A stretch of DNA of 64,000 nucleotides from Bacillota bacterium (GTDB lineage: Bacteria; Bacillota; Clostridia; Lachnospirales; Lachnospiraceae), in the NCBI GenBank assembly GCA_023407575.1, contig JAEYLX010000049.1:186001-250000 (forward strand). Direction: 5' to 3'. Positions 55,101 through 63,622 of the stretch are shown here, piece by piece; position 1 is the stretch's first letter; each line of letters opens with the position of its first letter. The notes beneath the pieces were generated by a model. The model had not been told where the DNA came from, searched no databases, and saw nothing but the letters and a program-made list of their open reading frames with translations. The translations under genes and the position numbers were made by a program.

Positions 55101-57065
55101 CGCATTATAAGCAAATAAATAGGATCTACCGACAGTATCTGTAATCTTTGTAAGTTTGCCACTTGTGTAGGTTAATATAAGTTGGTTTCCATTCTTGTCC
55201 TCCATATATGTCATCTTATAAGTAGTCGAATCAAAACCATATTTATACTGATCCTGTGTAGTCAATATAAAGCTATTATCTGCGTTTTTTACTAATACAG
55301 CTCTAGTTCCTTCAGCAGCATATGACCCATTTTTAAAGTGGAATACATGAGAGGAACCATTGGGCAGGTTTACTTCAATTTCATCGCCTTTGTTAACCAA
55401 TGAGCCCTCAAAACCAAAGGTCCATCCACTGCCCAACAATGTCTGCTTCGTATTCCTGGAGTTATATGATCTACTGATATTAACTGTAAAGCCTGGTGCT
55501 ATTACACTCATATCTGTACAGGTTACAGAATAGTTACCGGATGCAGGACTTACCCCTCCTTCACCATAATGGAAACGTTCTACGTTGCTGGCACGTTCAT
55601 CCATTATGTACCAGGTATCGTCTTTTCCTTCTCCCTCTGTTGGAAGTACATCGGAACTATTACTTGTCCCTGCATAAACATCGATTGGCTGTGCTGTTCC
55701 AGATAGTGCACCAAAAGCATCTACTCGACCTCCTGAATTTACTTTATTAGTTAAGCTACTACTAGGAGTTACGTAATTAATAATCTGATCTTTTATTCCC
55801 GTAATGCTTTTCTCTGGCATAGCACTCTTAACGAGGGCAGCAATACCGCTGACAACAGCCGCTGCAGTCGAAGTCCCACTATAATAATTATAACTATTAT
55901 TCGGTGTGGTACTAAGTATGCTTGTCCCTGGAGCAGCAATATCAACATTTGTACCGAAATTTGAGAAGCTTGGTAATACTCCGTTACTATCAATTGCAGT
56001 AACTGAGATTACATTACTTATATCAAAGCCCGCAGGATACAAGCTCTTATTTGCCGTATCATTACCACCGTTTCCTGCAGAGCAGATGAACAACATCCCA
56101 CTATTTTTCATTGCATCTTTAAGAGCTTGATTATCGTCTGTTCCTCCAAAGCTGCAATTCATAATTTTAACGCCCATATTCATAGCATATTCTATAGCCT
56201 CTATGGCATCACTGGTATACCCTGTGGTTCCACTTATAAATTTTAAAGGTAATACTTTTACCTTTGGTGCAACTCCGACTACTCCTTCGTCATCTGCACT
56301 AGCAGCTATGATACCAGCGATATAGGTACCATGTGTATCCGTACTTAAGCTATCAAAAACGGTTAGATCATCATTAGAGAAATCCCATCCATTAATATCA
56401 TCAATATATCCATTTCCATCATCATCAATGCCGTTGCCTTTTATTTCACCCTTATTAATATAAATATTATTCTTTAAATCCGAGTGGCTGATATCTATTC
56501 CAGAATCCAACACACCAACTATCACGTCGCTACTTCCCATAGTTATATTCCAAGCATTCAACGCATTAATATCTACGGTTGCACGTCCTGCAATTCCATC
56601 TACAGATTGGCCATCATTATAAAGAGACCATTGATTTGTTAACTTGCTATCTGTAGGTATACTTTCAATTGACAATGGGTAATTGGGCTGTGCATATTCG
56701 ACATTCGGGTCGTTGTTAAGTTCCTCAATTACAGCGTCTCGATTATCTGATGTATTAATCTCATATACACCAATTTTTTGCTTTCCAAAATACCTTTTTT
56801 GCTCAAGTTTACTGGCTTTTGATTTGCTTTTTGCCTCGTTTATAGTTTTGTCTTTTTTGTTTACATCCTTATACTTTACAATAATGTCGATTTTTTGATT
56901 GCTCTTATTTTTCTTCTGATATTTAACTTTATCTGAATTATTACTGTTGGTGCTATTATTATTGTTATTTGCTGCAAACACCTCGGAAGGATAACAGTTT
57001 ATAAAAAACAGCGCAAAAACAAGAATATAGGCAACTATTCGCTTTCCTATAACCCTTTTATTCAT
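49185..57065 (-). CDS. Giant subtilase-Rhs polymorphic toxin with ParB-like C-terminal domain
   Basis: 2626 residues from ATG 57065 (GGAGG five bases upstream; an ATG four codons earlier overlaps that site). Order: signal peptide (to ~31); Asn/Ser-rich spacer; propeptide-like region (~50-130); subtilisin S8 domain (~140-450) with Asp187 (VLDSGID), His245 (DTHGTYIAG), Asn332 (AGNGG) and Ser399 (SGTSTAAA); then more than 50 Rhs/YD repeats (~500-2300); Rhs core LYYLNARYYDSVTARFMSED and DPSGH (~2360); a Gly/Ala-rich hydrophobic stretch (~2370-2450); variable linker; C-terminal ~70 residues with a ParB-like motif (EIVNGHHRWLAAQK). The Rhs shell would encapsulate the toxic tip and the protease may release it. 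Immunity-like gene follows at once. Confidence 0.93.
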   Translation of the reverse strand: MNKRVIGKRIVAYILVFALFFINCYPSEVFAANNNNNSTNSNNSDKVKYQKKNKSNQKIDIIVKYKDVNKKDKTINEAKSKSKASKLEQKRYFGKQKIGVYEINTSDNRDAVIEELNNDPNVEYAQPNYPLSIESIPTDSKLTNQWSLYNDGQSVDGIAGRATVDINALNAWNITMGSSDVIVGVLDSGIDISHSDLKNNIYINKGEIKGNGIDDDGNGYIDDINGWDFSNDDLTVFDSLSTDTHGTYIAGIIAASADDEGVVGVAPKVKVLPLKFISGTTGYTSDAIEAIEYAMNMGVKIMNCSFGGTDDNQALKDAMKNSGMLFICSAGNGGNDTANKSLYPAGFDISNVISVTAIDSNGVLPSFSNFGTNVDIAAPGTSILSTTPNNSYNYYSGTSTAAAVVSGIAALVKSAMPEKSITGIKDQIINYVTPSSSLTNKVNSGGRVDAFGALSGTAQPIDVYAGTSNSSDVLPTEGEGKDDTWYIMDERASNVERFHYGEGGVSPASGNYSVTCTDMSVIAPGFTVNISRSYNSRNTKQTLLGSGWTFGFEGSLVNKGDEIEVNLPNGSSHVFHFKNGSYAAEGTRAVLVKNADNSFILTTQDQYKYGFDSTTYKMTYMEDKNGNQLILTYTSGKLTKITDTVGRSYLFAYNAKNLLSTVTDPAGRITAYEYNASNLLNKVTDPQGGSLLYSYDSSGYLTTLIDQNNVTFQQITYSHDYGDAQNKVSKTTDGAGETWLYSYDVNNRSTTITNNANKKWTYWFDAAMYTIRVQDPEGKSTKTEYAFNNNNNYYGDLLATEDRNGNRTEYVVDLTTGNTIKITNPDGGVKQFVYDKWNNVIEEVDEGGSRTYNIYDTDGKNLLKQVRPIDGIRNYADGDIENFAVTNNIYYTKTEALSLFNCNVAGLLKSTTDPEGKTTIYTYDGYGNTASVAVSGTKITYTYDILGNKLTETTLEGSQTQYVYDKNSLLIKETNPDGGVNRTVYDATGKIKLEVAPNQYEVAKDNLVTGIYSGSSGTKYEWYPNGYQKTITDVEGYITSFTWDVFGNKISETKPNGSIYRYEYDSINRLTKTYFKDNNASTEVLLSEISYGILSNGTTQTNTTEYMDENQKSTVISIKDYADREVMIQYGDYSRSSTVYNLDGSIKQSSDANGAITYYNYDALGNLTDKWAPSSIENGTTMYSWTGYTYDKAGNKLTESTGKSTVTLNNTAQDIYRKNYAYINGLLMSQTDSDGRSTSYQYDGEGRVKQETLLIDSSKTQSSEYSYNYLGKTTSITSKIRKGDIAGNSYSDNNILDVVTTNQYDVSGNLLKTKDAAGNVTEYTYDKLDRVLSIKKELKDSTGQVISQILTSKTYNWDGQVATATDAKGNHTSYTYDAKGNQIKVTDARGSVTYKAYDRQGRNTVIIAPENYKADTPVSEMERTEFTYDVLDRVVKQTEVYQRMTLSADYEWEKTWVNIASKTLRYDTLGNVISDTDALGNTTESDYNLAGKLERVTEPESKEQGLDYTVRYSYNGLGQKIKESYPGSTYSYSYDGVGNLLTTSINGNTKSLLSYDKLGRVTSSTDANGNTTTTEWNTFGKMSKTVTPGDETIAENQTIYQYDLIGNLISSRDTKGTVVSFTYDSLGRNLSQTTSDGTTTNKITQSTTYDQNGNILTQTDGRENITVNTYDSLNRKVSTTNALLQKTEYTYDKNGNLIIEKDFRGNETKSLYDGINRLVEKQDALGNIIHQLIYNDVNAQISSYDALHNNTQYFYDKNKRQIKVIDAEGNSTTTAYDSRGNIKKQKDEKGNATIFAYDGENRLIKVVDALGNTTSYTYDGVGNLLSQMDGNGNATTYQYNVANLPISKIDPEGNANSAKTEHYTYYANGLMATKTDRNGVVTVYLYDVFGRKLSENADGDLQFYRYDNNANLLTMSNLLSNSARTYDPLNRLTSDTVSSIGKSIYEYDLAADTEGEYKERTTDPKGNITLKTYDKVGRLSKVTVDGKTTAYKYLANGTRSKVIYPDGTTETYSYDKKNQVKQLINAKANGTIISSFTYTYDEVGNQLSKTQKNGTTTYTYDALNRLSSVTEPEGKITSYTYDGAGNRKTENVTIGSGTTDILYTYNSQNRLVSTFATGGAVTKYLYDNNGNLITKTKEVIKALSTEGILTEKDLSKYGLIIKKETEKGTGAEEITQYRYDRYNRLISTKSKSNSASYTYNAQGYRISKSVNGELTRYLFQNDKVVLETDADNKQKAFQVYGSNLLYREAGSETGAQGYYYLYNAHGDVTELIDTKGIIAVSYDYDAFGNILSQVGEANNNILYAGYQYDEESGLYYLNARYYDSVTARFMSEDTYTGERNDPLSLNLYTYCHNNPITYDDPSGHFLHILVGALVGGIVNTAITAAGDFLDDGKINKGWKSYAGAAAEGAITGGAAAATGGASLAVTLTVGGAASAAGNAANQYISTGKVNAKQVVTSAVTSVASGAAGHVAGNVVNKVSGKTTTNIISKSSSKTDDVAKNANILKPKGKIDTISNTKNTISKASTDTSSKYQKASLFERLTTKKTNVSNLKANPYDEFSNPKIGPSNSAVSKYMKEIGTTGKIKEPITVQKLSAGGYEIVNGHHRWLAAQKSVLDKVPIKIKNYKN

Positions 57066-57105
57066 AAGGTCCTCCATCTATATATTTTGTATTTTAGAAG
57101 AAATA

Positions 57106-60100
57106 TTATCTTTCGGTAACTTCATAATATAAAGTCACAGTTCCCGTTGCTAAGCTTTTAAATTTAATACTGCTTGCAATACCTGACCAAACCGTATTCT
57201 CCTCCGATTGAAGTAAGAAGATTATTGTACATAAATTATCATTCCACTCGATAATAATATGGGTATTATAATCACTTAAAAAGATTGAGGTTGTTTCCTC
57301 CGCGAATGTAATTGCAAAGGCATCGATCAGTGTTAACTCATGCGTATTGAAGGTTATAATAAATTTATTGCGATTAATATCAGCATTTTCTACCGGTAGC
57401 AGTACTGTTATTTCTTCATCTTTCAATAGTTCAGCTGTCATAGGAATCGCTTGATCAAAATTTGTTTTTTGTGACCATTCACTCTTTTGTGTGCCATTGC
57501 AGGCCCTAATACGAATAGTTCTGTTTTTATAGAAGGTTTCATAATCAAATTCATAGCTTGTGCCTTCTGTTGTGGCAACTGTTATGCCATCTACTTCTAT
57601 TTCATAATATCCAACTCCACCCATCTCGTCCCAGGAAATACGAACTACTCCATCTTTTGCAACAGCCGCAACACCTGTAGGTACAGTAATTTGAGGTGTA
57701 ACTGTGATCCTACTGCTCCAGGCTCCAGCTCCTGCCTCTGTCAATGCTCTTACACGATAGGTATATTGTTTTCCAGCAATAAGATTTTTAATAATAATGT
57801 GATTGGTATCTGTTGTATATATCACACCATGTTCATCCTCAACCTCATAGGATACTACCCCTTCTAGAGCTTTCCAACTGATAGATAGCGCAAACCCTTC
57901 TAAAGAGCTTATATCAGCAACAGACTTACCTGTAATATTAATCGGTACTCCTGGAATTCCTTCATTGGTCATGATCGCTACAGTTTCACTCCAATCACTA
58001 CGACCTGTTTCGTTATAAGCTCTTATCTTAATTTGATTAGTCGTTGATGGTTCAAGCCCGGAGATACTATATATGGAACAATTGTGAATATCAATTACTT
58101 GTCCATTGAATTCCAGCTCATATCCTAAAGCGCCATTTGATTTACCTATTGCAATCATTATAGTGTCGGCTTCAGCAGAGACATTATCAAAATACGGAGT
58201 TTTAGGTAATTTTTTTGGAGCAGTGAAGGTAAACTCTTCTGACCAATCTAGTTCTTCTAATTCCTCATTTTGAATTATAGATGCTATTCTGACATTATAT
58301 TGCTCTCCAGCTACTGTATTAATCGTTACCAATCTTTCATAAAGAATACCCTCTAAAAGATCACCGTTAACTTCCACTCGATATCCGTCAACTCCATCCG
58401 TACTATCCCAGGTAATTGTTGTAGACGATTCTGTTTCTCTATAATAAGTAATATTAGTAGGTGTGGTTGATACTGTAGTCGTTGTTGAAATGATAATTGG
58501 GATACTCCATTCACTAAAACCACTGAAATTACCCGCAGATACACGATACTGATGTTGGCTATTTTCTTCTAAACCGATATGTAGATAATTAGTTACCGCT
58601 CCAGAATAAAGAATTGTACCATCTACTTCTAGTTGGTAAATTGTTGCTCCTTCCACTTCATTCCACTGCACTTGAATCATGGAAGAACCAATTGACCTAC
58701 TCTCTAGTTCTGGTGATACAGGAATCGGCTCCACTGGGAAGGAACTTTCACCTTCACCTGCCAGTACCGCCATATATCCTTGGGACCATTCTCCCTGTCC
58801 TCCCTCATTCTTCGCACTTACTCTAACCAAATGCTCTGTTCCTGCAGCCATATCTCCAGAAACAGTATGTACATACTCGAGGGATGTTATGTTAGAATAT
58901 ACCACACCATCAATTTCAACTTCATAGGAAGTTGCTCCGCTAACAGAAGACCAATTTATCTTAATTTGCTTATTTGTGGTGTTAATCTCTATATTATTAG
59001 GTACAACTGGTATACTAGGTGTGGTTTGTATAGTTACAATGTCACTCCAATCACCCTTACCATATATATTTCTCGTACGAATTCGATAATTATGTAAACT
59101 TCCTGGTTCCAATCCATTATGAATATAGCTAATATCCAATCCAACATTATAAATATTGTCATCAATTTCAAGATCATAACCAGTTGCACCTTCTACTGGT
59201 GTCCATTCAACTGTCATACTAATACTATCTCCATTTATAGAAAGTACCGGAGGAGTTAAAAGATTTCCAAGAGTTTTTTTTGTTAATGGCTGGCTCCAAT
59301 CACTGGTACCAGTCGTATTTTTTGCTTTAACTCTATAGGTATATTCCGTTTCAGCAGATACTTCATCATCTACATAAGAATTAGTCGCATGATTGTCGTC
59401 TATCACAACACCATTTCTTTCAATCAGATAGCCTTGCGCATTCTCCGCTGTCTCCCAAAACAGTGTTATTTTATCTGCTTTTGCCGTCGCTCGTAATCCA
59501 GAAGGAATTCTTGGGTAATCCATTAAGGTAGTAGCACTTATTTCATTGGACCATTCCGTATTAATGCCGGTACTGTTCATCGCCTTAACCTTGAAACTAT
59601 AGCTAGTTTCTGGTAATAATCCTGAAACTGTACATTCATATGTAGTACCAGAAACTGAGTTATATATTAATTCCCTTACTAAGATATTGTTTGAAAATAT
59701 ACTTAGCTTATATTGTACAGAAGCAGGGTTATCATTTGTATTCCATTTGAGATTAACAGAATATGGGGTAACTTTGCTCAAGCTAATTGGCTGTAAGGTC
59801 GGAGTATTCGCATTTGTATAGAAAATAACACTTTCACTCTCAACTCCGCCATTTTTCCATTTAGTACTGTCACTCAAATCACTACTATCAGTTACATTAA
59901 AAGCCTGAACCGTAATATCACACTGACAATTATATAGTCCTGTATCAAAGACTAATTGATTGGTAGTTGTACTTTTTTCTGTGGTTTTTCCATCATATTT
60001 GATTTTAACTTTGTAGCCTATTGCTTCAGCCACCTTACCCCAAGTAATGTTTAAATTCTTTCCATTTGCTTCAACTGATACTCCTGATACTTTTTCCGGT

Positions 60101-63100
60101 GGTAATGGTAGAGTTTTCACAACTACCAAGGTCGACCAACTACTATATAGGCCTGCTGCATTTTTTGTTCTAACTTTGTATCGATAATTCTGATTAGATA
60201 ATACATCTGAATCTTCACAACTTAGGAGAACTGTTTCTGCAAATTGTTTTGTTGATAAAACTGCTCCTTCATTGGATAGCGTTTCACGAGATAACTGATA
60301 TGCAGTTGCAGCAGTAACACTGCTCCAGGATAGTTGTACGTAATTATAAGATTTACCTGTAACAGATAAATTTGCTGGCACAGCCGGTGAGGAGGTAATG
60401 GATACACCTTGCCCACTTACTTCTGTACCCGTAGCACCATTTTTTGCTGTAGCTGTAATACTGTAAACCACATTTGGTGATAATCCCGATACCACAAGTA
60501 GTTTTCCTGCACTTGCTGCATCATAGGGTAGAGTGCTCCAGGTTTCTGTATTTGTAATACTTCCATTGGCAGTCGCATAACTGCTTCCAATTTGAATTTT
60601 ATAATTAGTCGTAGTCGGATTAGCATCTTTAATAATCAGCTGTACCTTATTTTCGGAAAGAGCAGTTGCTATTACCACTGGAGTATCTACTTTTGTACTA
60701 AAAGTACTGGTATTAGTGGTAGCAATATGCCCAACCTTATCTATAACATCAACACTATAACTATATACCGTATTGGCTAACAGATTAGGACAGTTATAAT
60801 AACTTGTAGATAACCAATCTGTTGTTACACCAGCAATTGTAAAACGATATGCAGAAGCAGCAAGCCCTGCGATGGAATCCGTTGCACTGACGGTTAATTT
60901 GGCACTATTAATTGTTGGGTCAACAATCACCGAAGTAACCACTGGAGCAGATTTATCCACTTTAAAGGTCACTGTTGCCTCACCCAAAGGCGCTATACTA
61001 TCCTTAACTGTCGCTCGAATCGTATGGCTACCCTCACTTAAGTTGGATACATTAATTATACTTGGAAATGTAACTGTCTTTAACGTACTTGTTCCTGTCG
61101 CACTTGTTGTACCCGAGGAGGTTGTGCTTCCGTCCAGATAGTAATTACAGGTCAGTGTATCATTTTCATTATCCTGAACCTTAATCTGCAATTGGAAAGC
61201 TGTATCCGTCTCCTTCAATATGGTATCTCCAGTAATATTTCCAAAGCTAACACTTGGTGCTGTGGTACAAGATACACAGGTTGAAACTGTTGTATAATTT
61301 GAGCTGGTTTGCGTTCCGCAGTAATTACATTTATATTGTACCAAATGTCCAGTAGAGGTATGAGATCCTGTAGAACTATAGGATCCATAATTGTTATATC
61401 CACTAGAACCTATATAACCGCATACTGAGCATTTACTAGTATAATAATGTCCTGATCCTGTTGTATGTGAAGAAGATTCATTATACACGAAATTATGTCC
61501 TAACGCCGTAATTACCACTGTTGAGCTATAAGAGCATTTTGAACATGTTGTTACCTTTGACCCATTAGCAGTACACGTTGCGGCAGTTGTTGTAGTTGTA
61601 AGGGTATGATCTGCAAATGGAGTAAAAGTTGTTAATGAATATGTACATTTTGAACACTTTTTTGTAATTGTTCCATTTGTAGTGCACGTTGCAGCAGTTG
61701 TTGTAGTTGTGAGGGTATGATCTGCAAATGGAGTAAAAGTTGTTAATGAATATGTACATTTCGAACACTTATTTGTAATTGTTCCATTTGTAGTACATGT
61801 TGCAGCGGTTGTAGTCGTTGACAAAGTATGTCCTGTTGCAGCTATAATTGTAGTTCCATCGTAACCACATCTGGAACATACTGCTTTATAACTTCCATCC
61901 TTCGTACAGGTTGGTGGCGTCAAAGGTCCATAAACCATACTATGCCCTAGTGCAGCTATAGATTCTGACTTGGTCGCTTTACATTTTGAGCACACATAAT
62001 TTTGCGTTCCTGTTGCTGTACAGGTTGGCGAGACCTTTGTTGTTGTTGTCCAGGTATGTGAGCAGGTTGCCAGAGCATATACTGTTCCATCCTCCATCCT
62101 ATTCAAATGCTGCAGGCCAACATTCCAATCATTGTTTATTTGTTTCTTTGAAGTAAGTCCTTTATTTAATAATTCATAGGATTTTTCTATATTCAATATT
62201 CCATAAAAAGAATTATCATCAGTATCTGTTCTCAAGAGATCACTTCCTTGTAACAAAACTTCTGTAAGTTCGACTATAGACAAATCTTTATTTTTGCTTA
62301 ATAATAGAGCTGCCGCTCCCGCTACATGTTGTGCTGCAGCCGAAGTACCACTAATCTTAATTATTGAATTGCTCGTCCCTGTTGTTATAACTAATTCTCC
62401 CGGTGCAAAAATATCCACCTGTGTACCTATATTAGAAAAACTCGCAATCTCATTTTGATCATTGATAGCGCCTACGCATATAACTTGTGGATAAGCTGCA
62501 GGATATGTATTTTTATTATTAGAATCATTTCCAGCTGCTGCTACAATTAAAATATTATTATCCGCAGCTAATTGAACAGCATCCTCTAATGCCTTAGAAT
62601 ATTGTGTCCCTCCTAAACTTAAGCTGATTATATCTATACCATTATCAATAGCCCATTCTATACCTTTAATTATAGTTGAATATTTTCCGTTACCGTCTTT
62701 ATCAAGTACCTTAACCGAATATAACTCAATTGAAGGTGCAATACCCACTATCCCCATACCGTTTAGCTGCGCTGCCAAAATCCCTGCCATTGCTGTCCCA
62801 TGACCGTTATCATCATCATAACTTTCTATTCCTTCGATAAATGATATTCCACCACTCACCTTAATTTCATTACTATTAAGATCGATTCCAGTATCAAATA
62901 TAGCAACCTTAATTTCATTTCCTTTTAAACCAAGATCCTGAAGTCTGTTAGCTTTGGTTCTTAATATGTTCCAAGTTAAGGCATCACCTTCCATATTAAA
63001 AACTGCATTATCAATTCCAATATTATTTAGTGTGACAGCTGATATCTTATTATTTTTCTCATTATTGGTTCCTAATGCACTGAAAGATTTAACAGAAGGA

Positions 63101-63222
63101 TCTTCCAACTTCACAATCCTTTCTGATACACCTAATTGCGTTACAGTAATAAACACCCCCCCTGTAACTAACAAAGCAAAACAGATAATTCTACACCATA
63201 CTTTAATTAGTCCTTGTTTCAT
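57106..63222 (-). CDS. Giant secreted subtilase with Cys-rich repeats and ~13 FN3 domains
   Basis: 2038 residues from ATG 63222 (AGGGGG upstream; an ATG ten codons earlier is rejected). Signal peptide (~1-28); short pro-region; S8 domain (~95-345) with Asp110 (IFDTGID), His141 (NGHGTAMAG), Asn232 (AAGND) and Ser294 (SGTSAAA); five to six Cys-pair repeats (~386-600, unit ending CSKC.Y with GH or DH between), three nearly identical; an Ig-like domain; then about 13 fibronectin-III-like domains (~700-1915, recurring ITWxxVxGAxxYEVEID); and a C-terminal beta domain (~1930-2038, possibly cohesin-like). No wall anchor is seen. It is 40 bp before the subtilase-Rhs gene, in the same operon. Confidence 0.9.
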   Translation of the reverse strand: MKQGLIKVWCRIICFALLVTGGVFITVTQLGVSERIVKLEDPSVKSFSALGTNNEKNNKISAVTLNNIGIDNAVFNMEGDALTWNILRTKANRLQDLGLKGNEIKVAIFDTGIDLNSNEIKVSGGISFIEGIESYDDDNGHGTAMAGILAAQLNGMGIVGIAPSIELYSVKVLDKDGNGKYSTIIKGIEWAIDNGIDIISLSLGGTQYSKALEDAVQLAADNNILIVAAAGNDSNNKNTYPAAYPQVICVGAINDQNEIASFSNIGTQVDIFAPGELVITTGTSNSIIKISGTSAAAQHVAGAAALLLSKNKDLSIVELTEVLLQGSDLLRTDTDDNSFYGILNIEKSYELLNKGLTSKKQINNDWNVGLQHLNRMEDGTVYALATCSHTWTTTTKVSPTCTATGTQNYVCSKCKATKSESIAALGHSMVYGPLTPPTCTKDGSYKAVCSRCGYDGTTIIAATGHTLSTTTTAATCTTNGTITNKCSKCTYSLTTFTPFADHTLTTTTTAATCTTNGTITKKCSKCTYSLTTFTPFADHTLTTTTTAATCTANGSKVTTCSKCSYSSTVVITALGHNFVYNESSSHTTGSGHYYTSKCSVCGYIGSSGYNNYGSYSSTGSHTSTGHLVQYKCNYCGTQTSSNYTTVSTCVSCTTAPSVSFGNITGDTILKETDTAFQLQIKVQDNENDTLTCNYYLDGSTTSSGTTSATGTSTLKTVTFPSIINVSNLSEGSHTIRATVKDSIAPLGEATVTFKVDKSAPVVTSVIVDPTINSAKLTVSATDSIAGLAASAYRFTIAGVTTDWLSTSYYNCPNLLANTVYSYSVDVIDKVGHIATTNTSTFSTKVDTPVVIATALSENKVQLIIKDANPTTTNYKIQIGSSYATANGSITNTETWSTLPYDAASAGKLLVVSGLSPNVVYSITATAKNGATGTEVSGQGVSITSSPAVPANLSVTGKSYNYVQLSWSSVTAATAYQLSRETLSNEGAVLSTKQFAETVLLSCEDSDVLSNQNYRYKVRTKNAAGLYSSWSTLVVVKTLPLPPEKVSGVSVEANGKNLNITWGKVAEAIGYKVKIKYDGKTTEKSTTTNQLVFDTGLYNCQCDITVQAFNVTDSSDLSDSTKWKNGGVESESVIFYTNANTPTLQPISLSKVTPYSVNLKWNTNDNPASVQYKLSIFSNNILVRELIYNSVSGTTYECTVSGLLPETSYSFKVKAMNSTGINTEWSNEISATTLMDYPRIPSGLRATAKADKITLFWETAENAQGYLIERNGVVIDDNHATNSYVDDEVSAETEYTYRVKAKNTTGTSDWSQPLTKKTLGNLLTPPVLSINGDSISMTVEWTPVEGATGYDLEIDDNIYNVGLDISYIHNGLEPGSLHNYRIRTRNIYGKGDWSDIVTIQTTPSIPVVPNNIEINTTNKQIKINWSSVSGATSYEVEIDGVVYSNITSLEYVHTVSGDMAAGTEHLVRVSAKNEGGQGEWSQGYMAVLAGEGESSFPVEPIPVSPELESRSIGSSMIQVQWNEVEGATIYQLEVDGTILYSGAVTNYLHIGLEENSQHQYRVSAGNFSGFSEWSIPIIISTTTTVSTTPTNITYYRETESSTTITWDSTDGVDGYRVEVNGDLLEGILYERLVTINTVAGEQYNVRIASIIQNEELEELDWSEEFTFTAPKKLPKTPYFDNVSAEADTIMIAIGKSNGALGYELEFNGQVIDIHNCSIYSISGLEPSTTNQIKIRAYNETGRSDWSETVAIMTNEGIPGVPINITGKSVADISSLEGFALSISWKALEGVVSYEVEDEHGVIYTTDTNHIIIKNLIAGKQYTYRVRALTEAGAGAWSSRITVTPQITVPTGVAAVAKDGVVRISWDEMGGVGYYEIEVDGITVATTEGTSYEFDYETFYKNRTIRIRACNGTQKSEWSQKTNFDQAIPMTAELLKDEEITVLLPVENADINRNKFIITFNTHELTLIDAFAITFAEETTSIFLSDYNTHIIIEWNDNLCTIIFLLQSEENTVWSGIASSIKFKSLATGTVTLYYEVTER
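61580..61800 (-). repeat. 111-bp tandem repeat inside the subtilase-FN3 gene
   Basis: Two almost identical copies plus partial third and fourth, period 111 bp (37 codons), for example AGGGTATGATCTGCAAATGG at 61601 and 61712. In frame, each unit codes for one Cys-pair repeat. Near-identity suggests recent duplication or gene conversion and makes copy number changes likely. Confidence 0.9.
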
Positions 63223-63282
63223 TTTTTCCCCCTTATAGTTAATTAATAGCATTTTATAACTTATTTTGTTGTTAATTGATAT

Positions 63283-63311
63283 ATATTACCATATATTGTA
63301 TTATTATTCAA
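63283..63311 (-). promoter_or_regulatory. Probable promoter of the subtilase-Rhs operon
   Basis: Minus-strand TTGAAT (63306-63311), 17 bp, TAATAT (63283-63288), about 60 bp before the subtilase start. The flanks are very AT-rich so chance matches are possible. Confidence 0.5.
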
Positions 63312-63432
63312 TATATGGATAAATATATATTTGAATTTATAAGCACGCAGTAAAACAGACTAGAATATATATACTTTATAAGTTGAAATGCACCAGTAAA
63401 TACATGGTTATTTTATCTTTTATCCAAGACAA

Positions 63433-63467
63433 CAGGCTGGAAACCACTTAAGTCTGGTTCCAGCCTG
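63433..63467 (-). terminator. Hairpin between the right-edge gene and the subtilase operon
   Basis: CAGGCTGGAA..CCA and complement (13-14 bp with one bulge) around an 8-nt loop. The following minus-strand bases are only moderately U-rich, so it may be a weak terminator. The rest of 63312-63622 shows nothing. Confidence 0.55.
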
Positions 63468-63622
63468 CTATAAATAACAAAAAAATATATTGCATTCCAA
63501 AGCACATGTTGTCTGTATTTTACAGTAATATAAAACCTAATTTAGTTAACATTAATTCAATGATTATTGAGATAATTAATCATCGTCTTGTAACGGTATA
63601 GTCTCTGAGTCAAACATTTCAT

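Noticed and set aside
61565..61810. Regular repeats that could suggest a CRISPR array
   Set aside because: The unit is 111 bp, in frame and codes a Cys-pair protein repeat; there are no unique spacers or cas genes.
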